Of a DNA stretch of 64,000 bases, positions 1 through 15,000 are shown one piece after another (position 1 is the first letter of the stretch; every line of letters starts with the position of its first letter). Source of the stretch: Echinococcus granulosus. Its lineage: Eukaryota; Platyhelminthes; Cestoda; Cyclophyllidea; Taeniidae. The stretch spans positions 38,312 through 102,311 of the forward strand of contig NW_020170386.1 of NCBI RefSeq assembly GCF_000524195.1, in the 5' to 3' direction. A program made the translations under genes and the position numbers. The notes below the pieces were generated by a model that was given only the letters and a program-made list of their open reading frames with translations, did no database searches and was not told where the DNA came from.

Positions 1-22
1 CAAAACCTTTTTTTTGTTTTAG

Positions 23-3000
23 AGCCGAATACGACTGGACAGCAGTTGAGCCTCTTCTGAGTAACGCCAGTACTTTTACTCGTTTGCAAAACTGGAAGAT
101 GCTTGTAAAAAATTTAGAAGAGTTTTTCATTGTAAGTTTTTTAATCTCAACAGCGTAACTTAAAGTTTAATGCAAAATAGTTCTTAAATCTGTCTTATTT
201 CAGGAAGAACTGCAACACCTTGCAGTAATTGCACCTCCTAGTATTTTTCACATAATATTTTCTCCTTCATCGTGTAAGTGTCTTAGTATTTTTGCAAACG
301 TTAAACAAAATCAGTTGTCCAATGAACCAACTACGAGCGTTTTTTTTTCGTTTTGTTAAAAACTCCTAACTAGCTAACTTTCGCTTGACTATTTGGTAGA
401 AGTTACAATACAGTGTTTCACGTATTGCTGACTCCTTCTGTGTTGTATAATAATTTTTATTCAAAACTGATTTATCTTAGGCGCCGCCAAAACTGAGCTA
501 GAACGTGTTACACTTCTTCTACTGCTTGCGGCCATAAAATGCAAAAGACGTGAATTATACATCCGTGATATCATGAATAATCTCAACACTGAAACACAAA
601 GGGGTATAATGCAGTCTATAACCAGCGTAAGTCACTCAGTATTTATTTTGGGCCCCTACAATTTTTTGATGCATGTATGTCTTTTAACAGCTCACTGAAT
701 ATCCAGATACAACGGTTAGCTTGTCCGGACTTTATGAGCTTCCGTCTGAACTTCGGTACAGCATAAGAAAGGCCCTCTCGAATCGAGTGGAATTGTACTT
801 TCTTGTAGGTTTTATACAGCTTATCCCCTATTATGAGTGTCTTTTAGCTAGCTGAAGAAGTTTTTCATCGTATCTGCGAGCATTGTCCAGACTGGACTCC
901 AACAAAAAGGACCCTTTTTAGCCCACAGCATGAAAAGCGACAAGGGAAGGATTTTAATGTTAAAATTTCACGAAGTCGATCTCTGGCATCTTCCCTGGAC
1001 CTTGTTGGCCTTGCCCTCAAAAGGTCTAATGAGGCGAGATGTGATATGCTAAAGAGTCCACAAAGTGTAGAAACGGACACGGCGACTACCTCTGAAACGG
1101 GATACGAGAGCCGTCCGCCCACCGACAAGCCTCTGAGAGACAAACAGGAATTCGGGGAAAATAGGGATTTGGACTCAGCCCTATGTATCATGGAGACTCA
1201 ACTTGTCAATGATGGAGACGAAAAGAGAGAATCTGATACTCAAATAACCAAGGCGAAAGCGAAATTGAGGCAGCAATCCTTAGTAATGTAGGTCTCAAGC
1301 TTATAACATTTCACTCATTTCTCTGTTATGTATTTGGCGTCCCACTACAATAAGAAAATTTTAAGCATAATTTTAATTTTTTTTAAACAGTTTTTCCAGT
1401 AAGTTAAATAAGAGGAATTTTGAGTGTTTTAATTACATGGATTGTGTTTGTATCCCATTCGTTGTTAAGCTTTTCCAGTCATTTGAATATTCTTAATCCG
1501 TTTTAATCGTAAATAACACTGTCTGGAGTTAAAATGGTTACCAAATCGTCATCGTTTTTAGTTGTTAGAAGGGCAGGTAGGAGTGGGTGTATGGGTTAGT
1601 GGATGACGATACCCTGGAATGGCCTCCCAATTCTTCTCCCTCTTCCCCTAGTTCAGAGCAGGCGGACCAGTTGGAGGAGGTGCAATCGCAGTTGGCGGAG
1701 GTGCAGGCAGAGGTAGACCGGCTCCGGACGGAGCGCGCGCGACTGGCGGATGCGGCGGTAGCAGCGCGGCACTGGCGAGACGAGGCCGATGCCGGTCATC
1801 AGGCCATCGCTCAGCTGCGCGAATCTGAGCGCACTTGTGAGAAACTCAAACAACGCCTCCAAGCTGCCCAATACTACCGAGTAGGAATAATGCATTACTG
1901 CATCATTAATCAGATTGATACGCCTTGCATATGGTACAGTACTTTGTCTGAGTACCTCATAAACTGTTATTATCCCCGTCAGTAGTTCTCTTCATTTATA
2001 ATTTCATTTCATTAGTGTCTTGCCATGTTTATAATGACTTGTTAAGTTTTTCTACTTATTTGTGACAGAAAAAACAACAATTTAACTATTTTTCATCTAC
2101 ATAATGGATAAAAATACAAATTTAGTATTTACAATTATTTAAGGCAGTTGTGTAGTACAAATATATCGACAAGTTTGATTTTACGCATGAAATTGATTTT
2201 TTAAAAGGCCTACTTGTTGCAAAGATGGTGCTTATTCAATTAATCGTAAAAGAGGGCTTGTTTTTAACAGTCTCAATCGCAAAGCTTCCCTATCCTTCTA
2301 TTCATGGTAGTAATAGCACCCAGTCTGTTAGCTTACACATCGTAATCAATTTTTTTAGGTTCGGTGTCAGGAGCTTAGTGAAGAAGTTGAATCATTGATC
2401 AAATCTCGTGATGCTCTTGAAAATCGTCTTTCTGAGCAGCAAGCTGACCAATTCAAAGTTCACTTACTTAATGAAAGGCTCATCAAGCAGTCCCAGCGAA
2501 TAATGGAACTAGAGTCGGTAAATTTGAGTAATACTTATTTTTAACGGAAATTATTGACGTTTTACTTTATGCTTTAAATGGTTAAAGCAACGTGAAAAGG
2601 ATTTGGAGGAGATCTGCCAATTGAAGAATGAGGTGGCAGAGAGTCGCATTGATGCACTCAATTTGTCACGGAAGGACTTGTCTACAGGGGGCGTCAGTCC
2701 TAGCCCCTCCGACTGCGAGGGAAGGGAGCTACTCTCCAGATTACCCAGTCTTCAAAGTGAGACATCTGCAGCGGATACGATGATGGTGCATTCTTCTCGA
2801 AATGAAGCGTCTCAAACGCACGAAGTGTATGACGGAAAAGCAATAAAACTTCAAAAGGTGAGTGCATTCAGCAAAATTAAGACGCAAAATCTATGTTTGA
2901 TAAATCTAGATGTTTGGGACTGTAGGACCAGGCTGGTTGAGTTTCAAGTAAAACGTCTGAGTTGTTATAGCAAGTATATAATACAGCAGTCTTCCGATAA

Positions 3001-6000
3001 TTAGGCCGGTTTTTATAATAATTATAACTACTGAAGGAAGCTGTTTCCCCCACTATGCCATTTGTGGGAAACGGAAAGCAAAGATGAAGCATGGAGCGAC
3101 TGTTTCGGTGTGAATGGAGAGCAAAGCGGTGTTTTCGTGACCGATTTGCGTTTGGCACTAAGCCCCTCTCCTGCCACTAGCCTCCTAATTTGATTCATTA
3201 GTGTGGGGACAGATGGTGCCAGGTCGCATTCCTTGCGCCGTTTATGCTTGACTCAGATTCAGAGCAGTACCCGACATCATCACCATCATTCATCAACCAT
3301 GGCTACCTTGTGCTCTTGAACGCCGCTTCCAGGCTGGCGCCACTCTCACCATCGCGCACACACGAAATTAACATGCATCCCTTGTTTTTTAATTGAAAAA
3401 GTGATCCTTCGAAGTGAATTTCAGATTTTCCAATCAGAGGTTTACAAATTCTGAAGGTATTTCACCTTTCCGCTCGTATATTTGTTAAGAGTTTGAAACA
3501 CTCTTATCTCGCTTATTCAAAAGTAGTAAACTTTGAATAAACTTCATTTACGGTGAAGCAAATAAATTTAAGGCATTGAAGGAAAAGCAACTCTTTTGTA
3601 TCACAATGACTTATAATGACTTTAAGAGGTTTCGTCAGTTTTCGTTCGTGATTTGTCGCTTGGCGCAATTGAGGCGTATTTGAATGAGCCGACATTTAAC
3701 AGCTGTATATGTCTTCCGTAAAGCGGTGTAGATCAGTCCACCCATGGTTGGTAATGAGAATATTCTGAATATTCATACATAGTACTTCAAACAACTCCTA
3801 TTCAGTTTCAGTGTAGGTATTGCTTATTGGCTGTCGCAGTGCTGTGATGAATGTGTTTGGGCACCTGCAAAATACACCAATTCAGTTAGAAAACATGTAA
3901 AGTACATAAAACTATCCACTGGACCTTGTTGACCCACCTTATTGTTTCTTTTCCGGAACATGCTCACATTAAGCACTTCAAACTTATCGTTGGCACGAGT
4001 GTCATTACCCAGAGCTCACTAACAGACAGGCTGGCCTACTTGATTGTTGGTTAACTCCTCCATTCACGTCATTTTCAAAAGGAATTAGGACCCCTTCCAT
4101 TTTGCTATTGCAACAATGCAAATAGTCTCATTACACCAGCACTTCGACGCAAAAAGTTTTGAAAACCAGTGGAACGGCATTTGAATCAGCAATGCTCTCG
4201 TAGTACTTGATTTCTTTTTTACTTGTACCGAGGATTTATTTATTTTCCTTCATTTAGGACTACTTTCTTAGTCGGAGAGCTAACGTTACTCACGGAATCT
4301 GTCGGCAATTAATCGAACATCAGCGTGTTACCTCGTCTAATTTTTTTGTAAAACAATTATTCAATGTTTGTTTCTCAATTTTCTTAAGTAATTTGGACTT
4401 TTTCGTAGAGGAATTTTGCCTTCTTGGCTGAAATTAGAGCAATTTCCAAGATTTCTACTTTGATTAAAGATGTAAACTAACTGCTTAAATTTAAACACTA
4501 CTTATTTTCACAACCCTGGACTCACGTAGATGTAAAAACACGTAAATTTCGAATTTTACATTAAAGTGGAATTTCGTTTCATCCATCAAACATATATTGG
4601 ATTAGTCTAATACGATGCGCTATCCAACGATACCGGCGATTGATGGAATTTTTCCCTAAACGTAGTTATGCGTTAACTCAACTGGCTTCCAATCACCCTA
4701 AAACTCGCGTCATGGTGTCATTCGCACTTACGACAAATCACAACCTCTTTGAGGCATGGATCTCTAACGTGCAAGTGACTTCCACATTAGATTCTGTTGT
4801 GCTACTTTGAGAGCTCGGAAAGTAAAGGCGATAATTTCGTCAGAAGGGAGATTTCTCGTCCGTAATGGTACTCAAACTGTGAACGCGCAAAGTATTCGAT
4901 ATCTAAAGAAAAAATAACTTTGTCGCACTAAATTCATTTTTAAGAACTTGTGGGGAGGCCAGCAGCCAGCAATTTTTTTACGATCGATAGTTTCAATCTC
5001 GCATTATTAAAAGTATCTTATTTAACAAGTGATTATTTTTGTGGATTTCTGGAAATGTTTTCACGTCTTCCTTTGCGCTTTTACCACTTTGGTGTTGGCC
5101 CATGATCAGCACCATTAGCAACTCAGCCTGGTCCTTTTTTATAAGCATTTATTTAAGAATGTGCAACCAACTCACAGCCTTGTTACACTCTGAAATGCTA
5201 TGCAAGTCAATAATATTACCCCGGTGAAACAAACACATCCACAGGGACCTAGAGTGGGTTGATATGACCTACGCATGATAGATGCGCACTGGCCTTTAGT
5301 GCTGAAGGCCACGCTGTCGTTGTCGTCGTCGTCGAATTAGTCATTGCCCCCATTTCGACAGATCGACAGCAAAGCATTTCATGTGACCCCTAAAGCAGTC
5401 GTCGATCGTAAAATCAGTGGCCTTTAATAAAGACCACCCTAAGTGCAAACACGGTGAGTTGACTGCTGGCCTACGTCCACCCTGAAAATCACTGTCGCAA
5501 GCTTAGGGCCTTCGTCAAATTCAAATTGTTAATTTGATTGTAAAACAAAATTATTCCCGAGTACAGACGTACACAACTTTAGTTCATTATTTGTGGGAGC
5601 AAAATCTCCCATTTATCATGCCTACAAGACAACTGTTCCGTGAATGTGCAAAACTTGTATTGTTTTTCAACCCTGCATGAAAGTGATACAGCTTTGTTAA
5701 TTTAGTTCCTTTAATAGAAATTCTTTCACGTTCATCTAATTTGTGAGTGGATAATTATTCAAAGGCATTGGCGATTAAATTCCTTTTAAAAGGAGCTGGA
5801 GCGAACCGTCGAAGGATGTGCTTCACAATTACAAAGAATTCGGACTAAACTCAATTCAGTTTGTGAAAAAATCAACACAAATCAGCGGTTAGACGCGATC
5901 ACAGCATTCGATAAAGTGGAATTCAACCTTAAAGACAGCGCTGAAGCCCTAATGAAGGACCTCGAGCAGACGATTCTCGATGTCATTGAAGCAATTGAAG

Positions 6001-9000
6001 AAAACGATAAGAAACTCATGGGTTTGGAGAAAACCAGGTAATATGTTGGCCTTCTTTCTCATTAATAAAATATCTACTTAATGTAGAACAAAAAATGGGG
6101 ATCTGCGATCATAGATCACTCCCTAATGCAACCAGGCAATAATTGAGTTTTACTCTCACCCAAAATTTTAAAACGACTTTTAGTGCCAATTCACTGCTGC
6201 GTACCATCTAAAAAGTTACATTTATTGTTAAAAGTTATTTTCTTCATATTTCGATTTGTCAGGCTGTTTCCGTTGTACTTGAAACTCTGACATACGGATA
6301 AGGGCTCACTATATTATTCCAGAGTTTTACTTTTACTTGTATAAATAATTTTAGTTTATCAAAGCCAATGACAATACCCGTGACAGTCCAAACTGACCCG
6401 ATCCTCTTGCAAACTGACGCAAGGATGTTTGGACAATCGTCTACCTCCTTGAAAACGACCACTCTATTAGCGCAGTCGACCTTTCGGGACAGTGTCGAGT
6501 CGCTGCGTGACACTCTAACCAACGCAATGCATCACGAACTGAAGACGATTCTTGACCGCACCAAAGACCAAGGCAGCAGACCAAACGCGAATCTTGCTGT
6601 CAAAAACACCCAAACACATGTATTCGTAGGTTATGTCTTATCTCAGTCACGCATAAGCATCACCAAAATCCTTAAATGCAACGGCTGCTATGGCTTACTA
6701 AGCCTAGTGGCAACTTCCTTTCGATTTAAAATAAGTGGCTTATCTTGTAGAAGAAGACGAAGAAGTCATGCCAGAACCATTTATTTTACGACCTTTCCTT
6801 TGTCCTTCTCAGTTAGCGTTAAATCGGTGTGCATTTTGGATTATTGTGAAGTACAAATATTGTTCTTTGTCGTAACCATAGGGTTTACACTTGTTTACTG
6901 TTCTTCTCCCGATTTTATTGTCGGGGTATTTCCGAAACTTGATTTTTACGCGCCGCCAAATATCCTATCCTATTTTGATTAAATCATAGCAACCCATTTT
7001 TGTCAGAATTGTGTTACGTTCCCTATTTTTGATTTACTCAATCAAAATAACCGCTGCCCTTGCTCTTGAACGTTTAGCTTTGTTAAAATAAGTGGACTTG
7101 TTCGACCCTTTTAGCCTAGTAAGAATGCTCAGTGTCAGATATCACTGGACAACCAACTGCCTCTCCTCTCTGGTACAGTTCAACGTCCCCACAGGATATG
7201 CAACCGATTTGGAACACCACTTCAATTAAGTGTAGTTCAACCAAGCAAAGTTCAGCGATCAGGTAAATGCCATTTCACGTATGTCGGATCGCCTACATTT
7301 CTGCTTAAGAAGGGAAATATGCTTGGATGGTGTTTCGCAGTACAGTTGCTCGGGCATCGCTTTTACGCATGTAATTCCCTGCGTGGATGTTGATTTTGTC
7401 TTGACGAGACGATGCATTGACTATGAAAGGGACTGTTCTAGTCTCCTATTTGATCTATTTTTATATATTGGTCTTAAAATTTGCAAATATTATTTAAGCA
7501 GTTGAGCAGGCTTAATTGTGCGAAGGATGGTGAATCTAACATCGGTCGAAAAACGTAAAATATGATATGTAATTTAGCTGTATTTTACGGCCACAATATT
7601 TTTCTTTTGGGTTTAGGATAATGATTCGTTATATAACTCATTAACTTTATTAGCTAAATTCTCGAAATCCTGACCATTACGCTTATTTCTGCTGAATTAC
7701 ATTTGACTGGCAATTCTAAATGCCCCGCATACTAACCATCTGTAAATTAGCCATGTGCGTAAAACGCTAGCCGTTGAATCTTAGATACTATCTAATTTGC
7801 ATAGATTACCCAAATGAAAACAAATTTATATTCCAATTAAGCTAAGTTAGTGCCTAATAGCAACAGTCAAAGTGGTTGGTGCAGGGCTACTTTGATCCCA
7901 ATTACCATGCTCTTGAAGGCTCATGTTTTACCGAAAATTATTACAAAGGTGGGTTAGCCATGTCCATTAACAGTCTCAAAGTGTTCTTCCAATAATTATT
8001 TGCAGAATTAAGCCGAGAGCAAAGTAATGGGCTCAAGGTTGTCAGTCGTAGAGGCGTAAGCACGTCGCCTACCGGAGGTCAAATGCAATTCGGTATCAAC
8101 GAGGCTGCTGGAGAGGCTCTTCTTCAGGATAGTGAGGCAAAAACACGTATCGCTGTCCCATGTAGGGAAAGGGACGAAGTCAATGAGCTATTGAAGTCAA
8201 CAAAACACGAACTGGAACACTGCAAAGATTTACTCAAGGTAAGCTTATCCTAGTATGGCCTCGAACTTAAAACGGGCTCCAACTTTTCAAACATAGTAAC
8301 AGCGTCAACACTGAAGTGCCTAGTAAGTTGAATTCACCTCTCTTTAATCGGTAAGTGATAGACCATCTTATCTTCTTGAACAATAAATGAAAGAGCATGT
8401 GACGTTTGGCTGCCCGCCTAATCAGAAAATCACGTCACTTTCAGACCACATAGGGATCGAAATTGCACAATGTACAGTGCACTCATACGCGTATACCGTA
8501 TATCTATATATTTCTAGATGCTAAAGTAAATGCACAGAAGTCTAGATGGTGATTACGACTTTGCTTAATAATTGCTCGTTTCCTTCAGCTACGATAGTAT
8601 CAGTAAATGACTTTCTTAACATCTAGCGTAATACCTCCTGAATTCTTCAGACCGATATGAGCTGGGCCCAGATCCCATGGTTTAATCAAAATATTGTTCA
8701 CCACTCAGTTTTAAAGGGTCGTCACATTATATAGGGCTAAGAAAAAATAAGTTCCTTTGTCGTGAGTATGTGCGCTTTTTATATCTGGTGCACTTTGGAG
8801 AAAAAAATTTGCATTTTTATTTGTAACTATTTAGATATGCCCACCTAACTTGAATTTCAAGGAACTAATTTTGGAGTTGGTTCTTCATGCTAGTTCACGG
8901 TTGCGCTCTTTGTGGGTCCACCAATGTGGCGAAGAGATTTAGGAGGCTGCTTGTGGCCTGTTGCAGTGGTAATGGGTGTGGCCGCTTGCGTCGGGAGGTG

Positions 9001-12000
9001 CGGTTGTGTGCGCAAGTGGGCGCGCGAGTCAGGATTACTGTGGCAGTGAGTCAGCCGCCCGCCCAATCCTGGTCGCTGTCCTACGCCCCTCCCACCGCGC
9101 CTCTGTGTGCCATCACGCGACGGGTTGGCATGATGTCGTATCTTGTACGGTGTTAGAGCGATATGGCCCTTCCTTTCAGTTTCAATAAGAGTAACAATTA
9201 TTGTAAGGATATCGTTTCGAATGCTTTCCTTGTAAACGGCATATTAATGGGAGGTTTTATTAACTAATTCAGTTTCTTGACTTGATCGGCAATTAAGTCA
9301 ATTTTTACATTCCCCTACATTCAAAATGTGTGTGGAATATGCAATGAGCGCTTTCAAAAGCACGTTCGAAATCTTTTCTGTTGGATTGTTTCCATTGGGT
9401 GGCATTCATCATGGCGACGAGAGATCATTCATGCGACTGCCGGTTCTTAATAATCACGTTATTGCGTGTCGCCTTAGGCAACCACATCATTGCATTGCCT
9501 GGGCGGTGCTGCTGAGTCACTTTTCTGCGCAGCAAAAGCATCCTGCTACACGCCCTTCTTGAGGCATCAGGTTCAGAGCAGCCACCAACAGTTGTTCTTC
9601 CTCTCCACCGTGATCTTAATGCCTTGAACTGCTTTAACCGTTTCAGATGGGAGTGGCTCTCAGTTAGTTTATTTAATACCCGAAATTTAGCATTTCAAGC
9701 TGAAACCTAGTTTTATGAGAGAAATTAATAAAAACGTAATTCTTGCACTTCACTTTCATCACAAACACCTCACTTTAGTTGTCATCAAGGCTACTCAAAC
9801 TTAAGGTTTTTTGGTTTTAGTTATGACTAAATTTTTGAACTCTACTACAGCCACGTAGACCATCATTTGGAAGGCGATGTTATAGATAGTTCATTCCAGT
9901 CATTCCTACTAATTTTCTTAAATAGTAGGTTATCACCGTTGGTTCATATGTCAAAGGCGAACCGTTTAGCAACAAATATACGAAGTGCATGAACCGTTTT
10001 TTCTACTTTAAGATGCTCTAAAATCAAAGAATTTCGCTTTACAAATATTAAAACCTCGTTTCGCTGATTGATATGTTCAGTCGCTCGTATTGCTTCGTTT
10101 TAAACAAAACTGTTTTTTGCGTCAAGCTGAGCCTACTGCCTAAACTAGTTTATGTGAAACATAAGTCAAACTAATTCAAAAAGTCGGAAAAGTGGTGTAC
10201 GAATAAAATTTGCATTTCAGGAATACGAAAATCGCAATACTTATTTGGAGAAAGAGAATCGTACTCTGTTACTCCAATTGAGATCTCTTCTTTCCCAAAA
10301 TCAGGGTGTAGTGACGGAGGCTCTCGAAAATAGTGAATGTCACTATCGCAAACAACTTGCTCTTCGGTAAGGACAACTACACTGTTATTCACTTATATCT
10401 TCTATAATTATATTCAAAATGAATTTGCTAACGTTGAGAGATTCTCAGCACATTCTCACACGCTCTATACTAGTCTTGTGCGAGGAAACTTGGTCAGTGG
10501 AATTTAGCACATATAATTGCTGTGCATATATAAGAACTTAATTTTTTTGAGCTAACATGCTTTCAATTATCTAAAGTAGATAATCTTTAAATTTGGTGTT
10601 CTCTTCAAACCTGTAATATCGACGGAGAACTACATTAGGTCACGGAATATTTTGCTGCGTTTCAGTGGCTTTCAGAAACGCAAGTTGGTAAATAGAGTGT
10701 TCCCCCTCGTTCCTCTTCACTTGTAGATTCCAAAATCCTTTGCTTAGTTATTTGGCAGAGTGACAATTTGGGAGCTAGTAAAATACTACAGTCAGTGGTG
10801 TACTTAAATGATGCTATTCATTCTGACGTAATTACCTATTAACATCATGAATTCAGCTAAATTTCATTCAGATAAGGTCTTATCAGCGTTTATGGAGTGT
10901 TTTGTTCATGCAAAAGTTAGATTGTTGTGAACCCCCTATTTATCTCCGGCGTTGGGGTAAACCACGGCTTTGAGTTAGTCATACTAGTTTAACGCTATTA
11001 GTCTTATGCTAGGTATGTCCTTTGATCGAGGGATTCATCCGCTTATGTTGTATGCTTCATAAGCTATCAAAATTTCAAGATCGTGAAGATAGGCCGTGTT
11101 TGGAGATTGACGTCTGTGTAGATAGACAATCGGATGATTCGTTTTTCATTGATCACATGTGTTTATTATTTAAACCTGGCAAAGTAGATTATATGTTTGA
11201 TTAGGTTTGCTCCCACTCCTTAATTTGGCGGATTTTGTGTTAATTTTTTCGTAAATAAGTAATCAAGGGTCTGGAATCAGATATCCTGATTGCTAAAGTT
11301 ATCAAAGCTACTGCCTAATTGCATTCCTTTGTTGCAGATACACTACTGCTACAGTTGCATTGTTTTAAACCCCTTTCACAAACACAGTGTGAATTATTTT
11401 TTGCTAGATCTTTTTACTGTCCCTAATATTGAATTTTGTAAAACTATTGGGTGTGCAAATATCGCATCGTGATGGAAGCTTTAAAAAAATTAAATAGCCT
11501 CACTCTCGAAATACCCTGTGATCTGAGGCTATTTTGCTCAATTTCTTTTAGTGATGAGTTGGCGTTAATGAAGCGCCGTAAGGAACGGCTAGAGGAGAAG
11601 CTCATCGAACAGTACAAGACGATCCCTTCGCCCAAAAAGTACGACATCTGGTTGACTGTCTGCCCTGGTAATTAGCGTAAGAAGGTCGCACAGACGCCCA
11701 GTGGACGTTTGAGAGCACTGTAAATACATCGATGTGTCGTCCAGATTTTAAGTGCGGAGTCAACTCATTTGAATCCATAGTGAAGTAGCCATGCTTGTCA
11801 TTTTCACCGGTTGGGCTTCAATCACTTTGATGTTTTACGAAACGCTACGCGGCACAGAAAGCTAGGTTCATTTACACAATACCTGCGCAAGAAAATGCTG
11901 GGCTTCTACGTCGAGGGTATAATTGTTGTTAACTGGGTGAGGAGCAGATATATGATTTCGGATAAAACTTATGGAGTTGCCACTTTTGTCCTTTTGATTT

Positions 12001-15000
12001 ATTGAAAAAAACAAAAGTGCTTCAGTTGAAGAATGTTAAGATTCCGCTCAAAATACTATAATTACTTTCTGGCTTTACTTCTGCCCAGACATAATAGTAA
12101 TGCACCTGCAGATGCAGTGAATTTTAAACATTTCGTTTGGGTAAACTTGAGGGGCTCCTCAATTTTCATGGCCACACCCGTGCAGCGGTGTTGGCCCACC
12201 TTTATATCACGCTGCCTTTTTGAGGAGGAAATTTGGGTCACTTCTGAGATCGGGCTGCGCACTTCGCCGCAGGTGTACGCCTGTTTTATCGACTAGGCGG
12301 TTTGATGTGTCCGGTCTTTTCGAAAAATGCTTGTGTGAGTACAGGATTCACACTCTGCAGACGTTGAATTGCCCCGTCAAGTTCCCTTCCAAAGCTGGCT
12401 TCTCCCGTTTATTGAGATGGGCTCTCACCGTCAATCTGTGCATGGATTGAGTTGAGATTGCCAAATGAATTTGCTCTCTCTATTTGGGCTTTGAATAGTT
12501 GACCTCAAAAGAAGTTTTGCCCTAGTATGACTCAAAGATGTAATTGTAAATGAATTTTAATTTTACTTTTCGATAACTGCGAAGTACAAGTCAGTTGCGG
12601 AATAATTCGAAGACGTTTCTAGCACATTGGTTGCACCTTTTGTCCTAATACACTCTTTATTTCTGCAGAGCTAAACCAACCATCAGTTTCCTACAGAAGG
12701 CTCGTGATGCTCTTTTGAAAGTATGTTTGTATTCCTTATGCGTTTGAATTTAATCTTAGCTCGCCATTTAAATATCATGTATATTAGAAATTGTACTTTT
12801 TCTTACCACAACGATTCTCCGACGCACAGTCGAGTGCGGTATGACAGATGCACCTACGACATAGAAAGAAGTGAGCTTTGCAAAACTTCCCGTAGATAAT
12901 TTTATTTACAGGTGCATTATTCTTGCATACCTATAATTGCACTTTTAAATTTACTTTTTCCTTTACAATTTTAGAATAAAGACGTCTACACCCTCGATAA
13001 TAGTTGCCTCCCACCTGCCGATAATTATGAACAAGGTAAACTGATTGAAGAAACAACTCTGTGTACGGAAGTGCAGTGAATAGGCTTGCATGTATAAATA
13101 CTCTACTATGCAGAAGAGCTTGTAACATCTTGCATCACGAAATGAGGCCATTTTGCCAGATACTTTTGTTTCAATCCTTCATTCAACGCGACTATATTGA
13201 TACTATAATGGCTCTGACTGCTGACTGGAAACGTGACTGAAAAGTCAGTGAGTAAAGCATAAAATGTAATGGAAAGACTTGATGTACGCCCACTGAGTGT
13301 CTGTGCCTTCTTTCAGTGTGGATGAAATTGCTACAAAAAAAGATATACTTGGATCTTTCACCACCCTTATCTTTATACGGTGCTCCTAATGCATTGGATT
13401 GCTTAGGAAGAAAACAGCATAAAGGGACTTGTAATTCGAAAGATTCCCTATAAAATATGTAGTTTCGGACCGGCGTGTCCCAATGCCTTTTAAAGGTCGT
13501 CGAAAGAAATAAAAAGCGTCTGACGTACTCCTTTAAACCATGATTATCATTGAGTTTTCCCTGGGTTTTGTCGATTCTAGGCATCAAACAAATTTTGCCT
13601 TCTTCCAACCTGCGATGTGACGGATCGGAAGATGACGATGAGTATCTTAGAGACTTCCGGAAGTTTATAGGCAATTTGGAAAGGCCGAAGTTAAGCCCAC
13701 ATTCTGTAAGCCGTTTTGACATTTTTACTATAAAAAAGTAAGTAGATACCATTCTATCCTACATCTAATTTTTAAATTTTTTGAAAACGAAGGATGACAG
13801 TCGAGAGGCGCTAACAGATTCCAAACCTCCATGGAGTTATGCATTGGGGAGTTTAACGTCAATTTCCAGGAGGTGTTTTTCGGAATATCAGTCTCGAAGT
13901 ATGCCAAACGGCTCTAGCACAGATTCTGAGCACACAGGTGACGCCGAGAATTTGCAGGCAATTCACAAACGGAATGCCAAACATTATTAATTCGATATAA
14001 TAATTTTAGACAACTCGGTGGCGTCGTTGATTTTAAAATCTTCTCCACACTTTCCCGTTACTGATAGATCTGAAGATCGTAAGTTACTTTGCCATTCAGC
14101 ATTATTGTTCGGCGGCAGCATTAAAATATACACACCCATGTTATTTAAATCATCTCTCAAAGGTAAGTTAACTGTATGCATAATAACCCTAAGTTGCTAA
14201 AGTAAATGTGGAAGCACTTTTATTTGCATAATGACTTCTAACATTTTCTTTTTACAGCAAATGTTGCCTTGTATTTTAGGCATAGAGGCATATTCAGTCA
14301 GCTCAATCGTGCCACCACCTAAAAAGGCTTTCATGAGCAAAACTAATTCTCTGTCATTCTTTCCCACACAAAGTGCGAAAATGGCAGACATACGGTTCCC
14401 GCGAGATACAAACCCCAAGAAAGCACAGTAAGTTAAGCCACTTAAGTCACTTCGGATTAAGCGATGAGAAGTGTAAAGTTCAGCAGTCAGAAGAAGTATT
14501 CTGCCCTTCGGTTTGAGTCCAAAGGTCTAATGTGAAAGGCTTCGGACATACAGTTGACTGAAGAATCGAATAAGTTTGTGCCATCTTGCACTGCCACCTT
14601 TCTTGTTGTGGTGACTTTCGGAACAGCAGTGGACAATGTTAAAAATGATTTTTAAAATTTGTGTTGAGAAATAACAGTGTATCACCAATAGTTTGCATTT
14701 TCGAAGGTTTTTGATGTACTGAATCGATTAACGTAAACGCGAATGCTTTAACGTCTGAAGCCACTACAACCTTAGGTGCATTCTTTTGCTGAAAGCCTCT
14801 ATGTTGTCATCTTCTGCACTGTTTGTTCTACCAGGCAGGTGAATTAAGATACGATATTGATCGAATTACAAGACCACGTTCAAGAGGTTCCCCACTCTAC
14901 TACCAATTTGTTGCTTCGGTTACTGCAGTAAACATTCGGAAGGGATAGGCCAAAAAGGATAACGATGAGGTTTTGATTAGACAAGGGCAAAGAACGGGAT

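Larger units (their letters stand above)
2858..5792 (+). other. Long intron of the CCDC88-like gene
   Basis: About 2.9 kb between a GTGAGT donor and an AAAAG acceptor, joining phase 0 exons. Mostly AT-rich without long open frames. A more GC-rich patch lies at about 3160-3370, and a hairpin plus a GTC-repeat tract at 5291-5334. No gene was recognised inside it. Confidence 0.55.

Noticed and set aside
6620..6982. Continuation of exon 6355 as an open frame to 6982
   Set aside because: After about 6620 the sequence changes to hydrophobic, intron-like composition; a donor at 6620 keeps phase with exon 7115.
8887..9188. Overlapping GC-rich open frames as a small gene
   Set aside because: Two frames are open simultaneously because of base composition, and neither shows domains or splice support.
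14429..14431. In-frame TAA as the normal end of the CCDC88-like protein
   Set aside because: It is part of a strong GTAAGT donor, and splicing to 15150 is in phase and adds a family-like C-terminus. Kept only as a possible retained-intron end.
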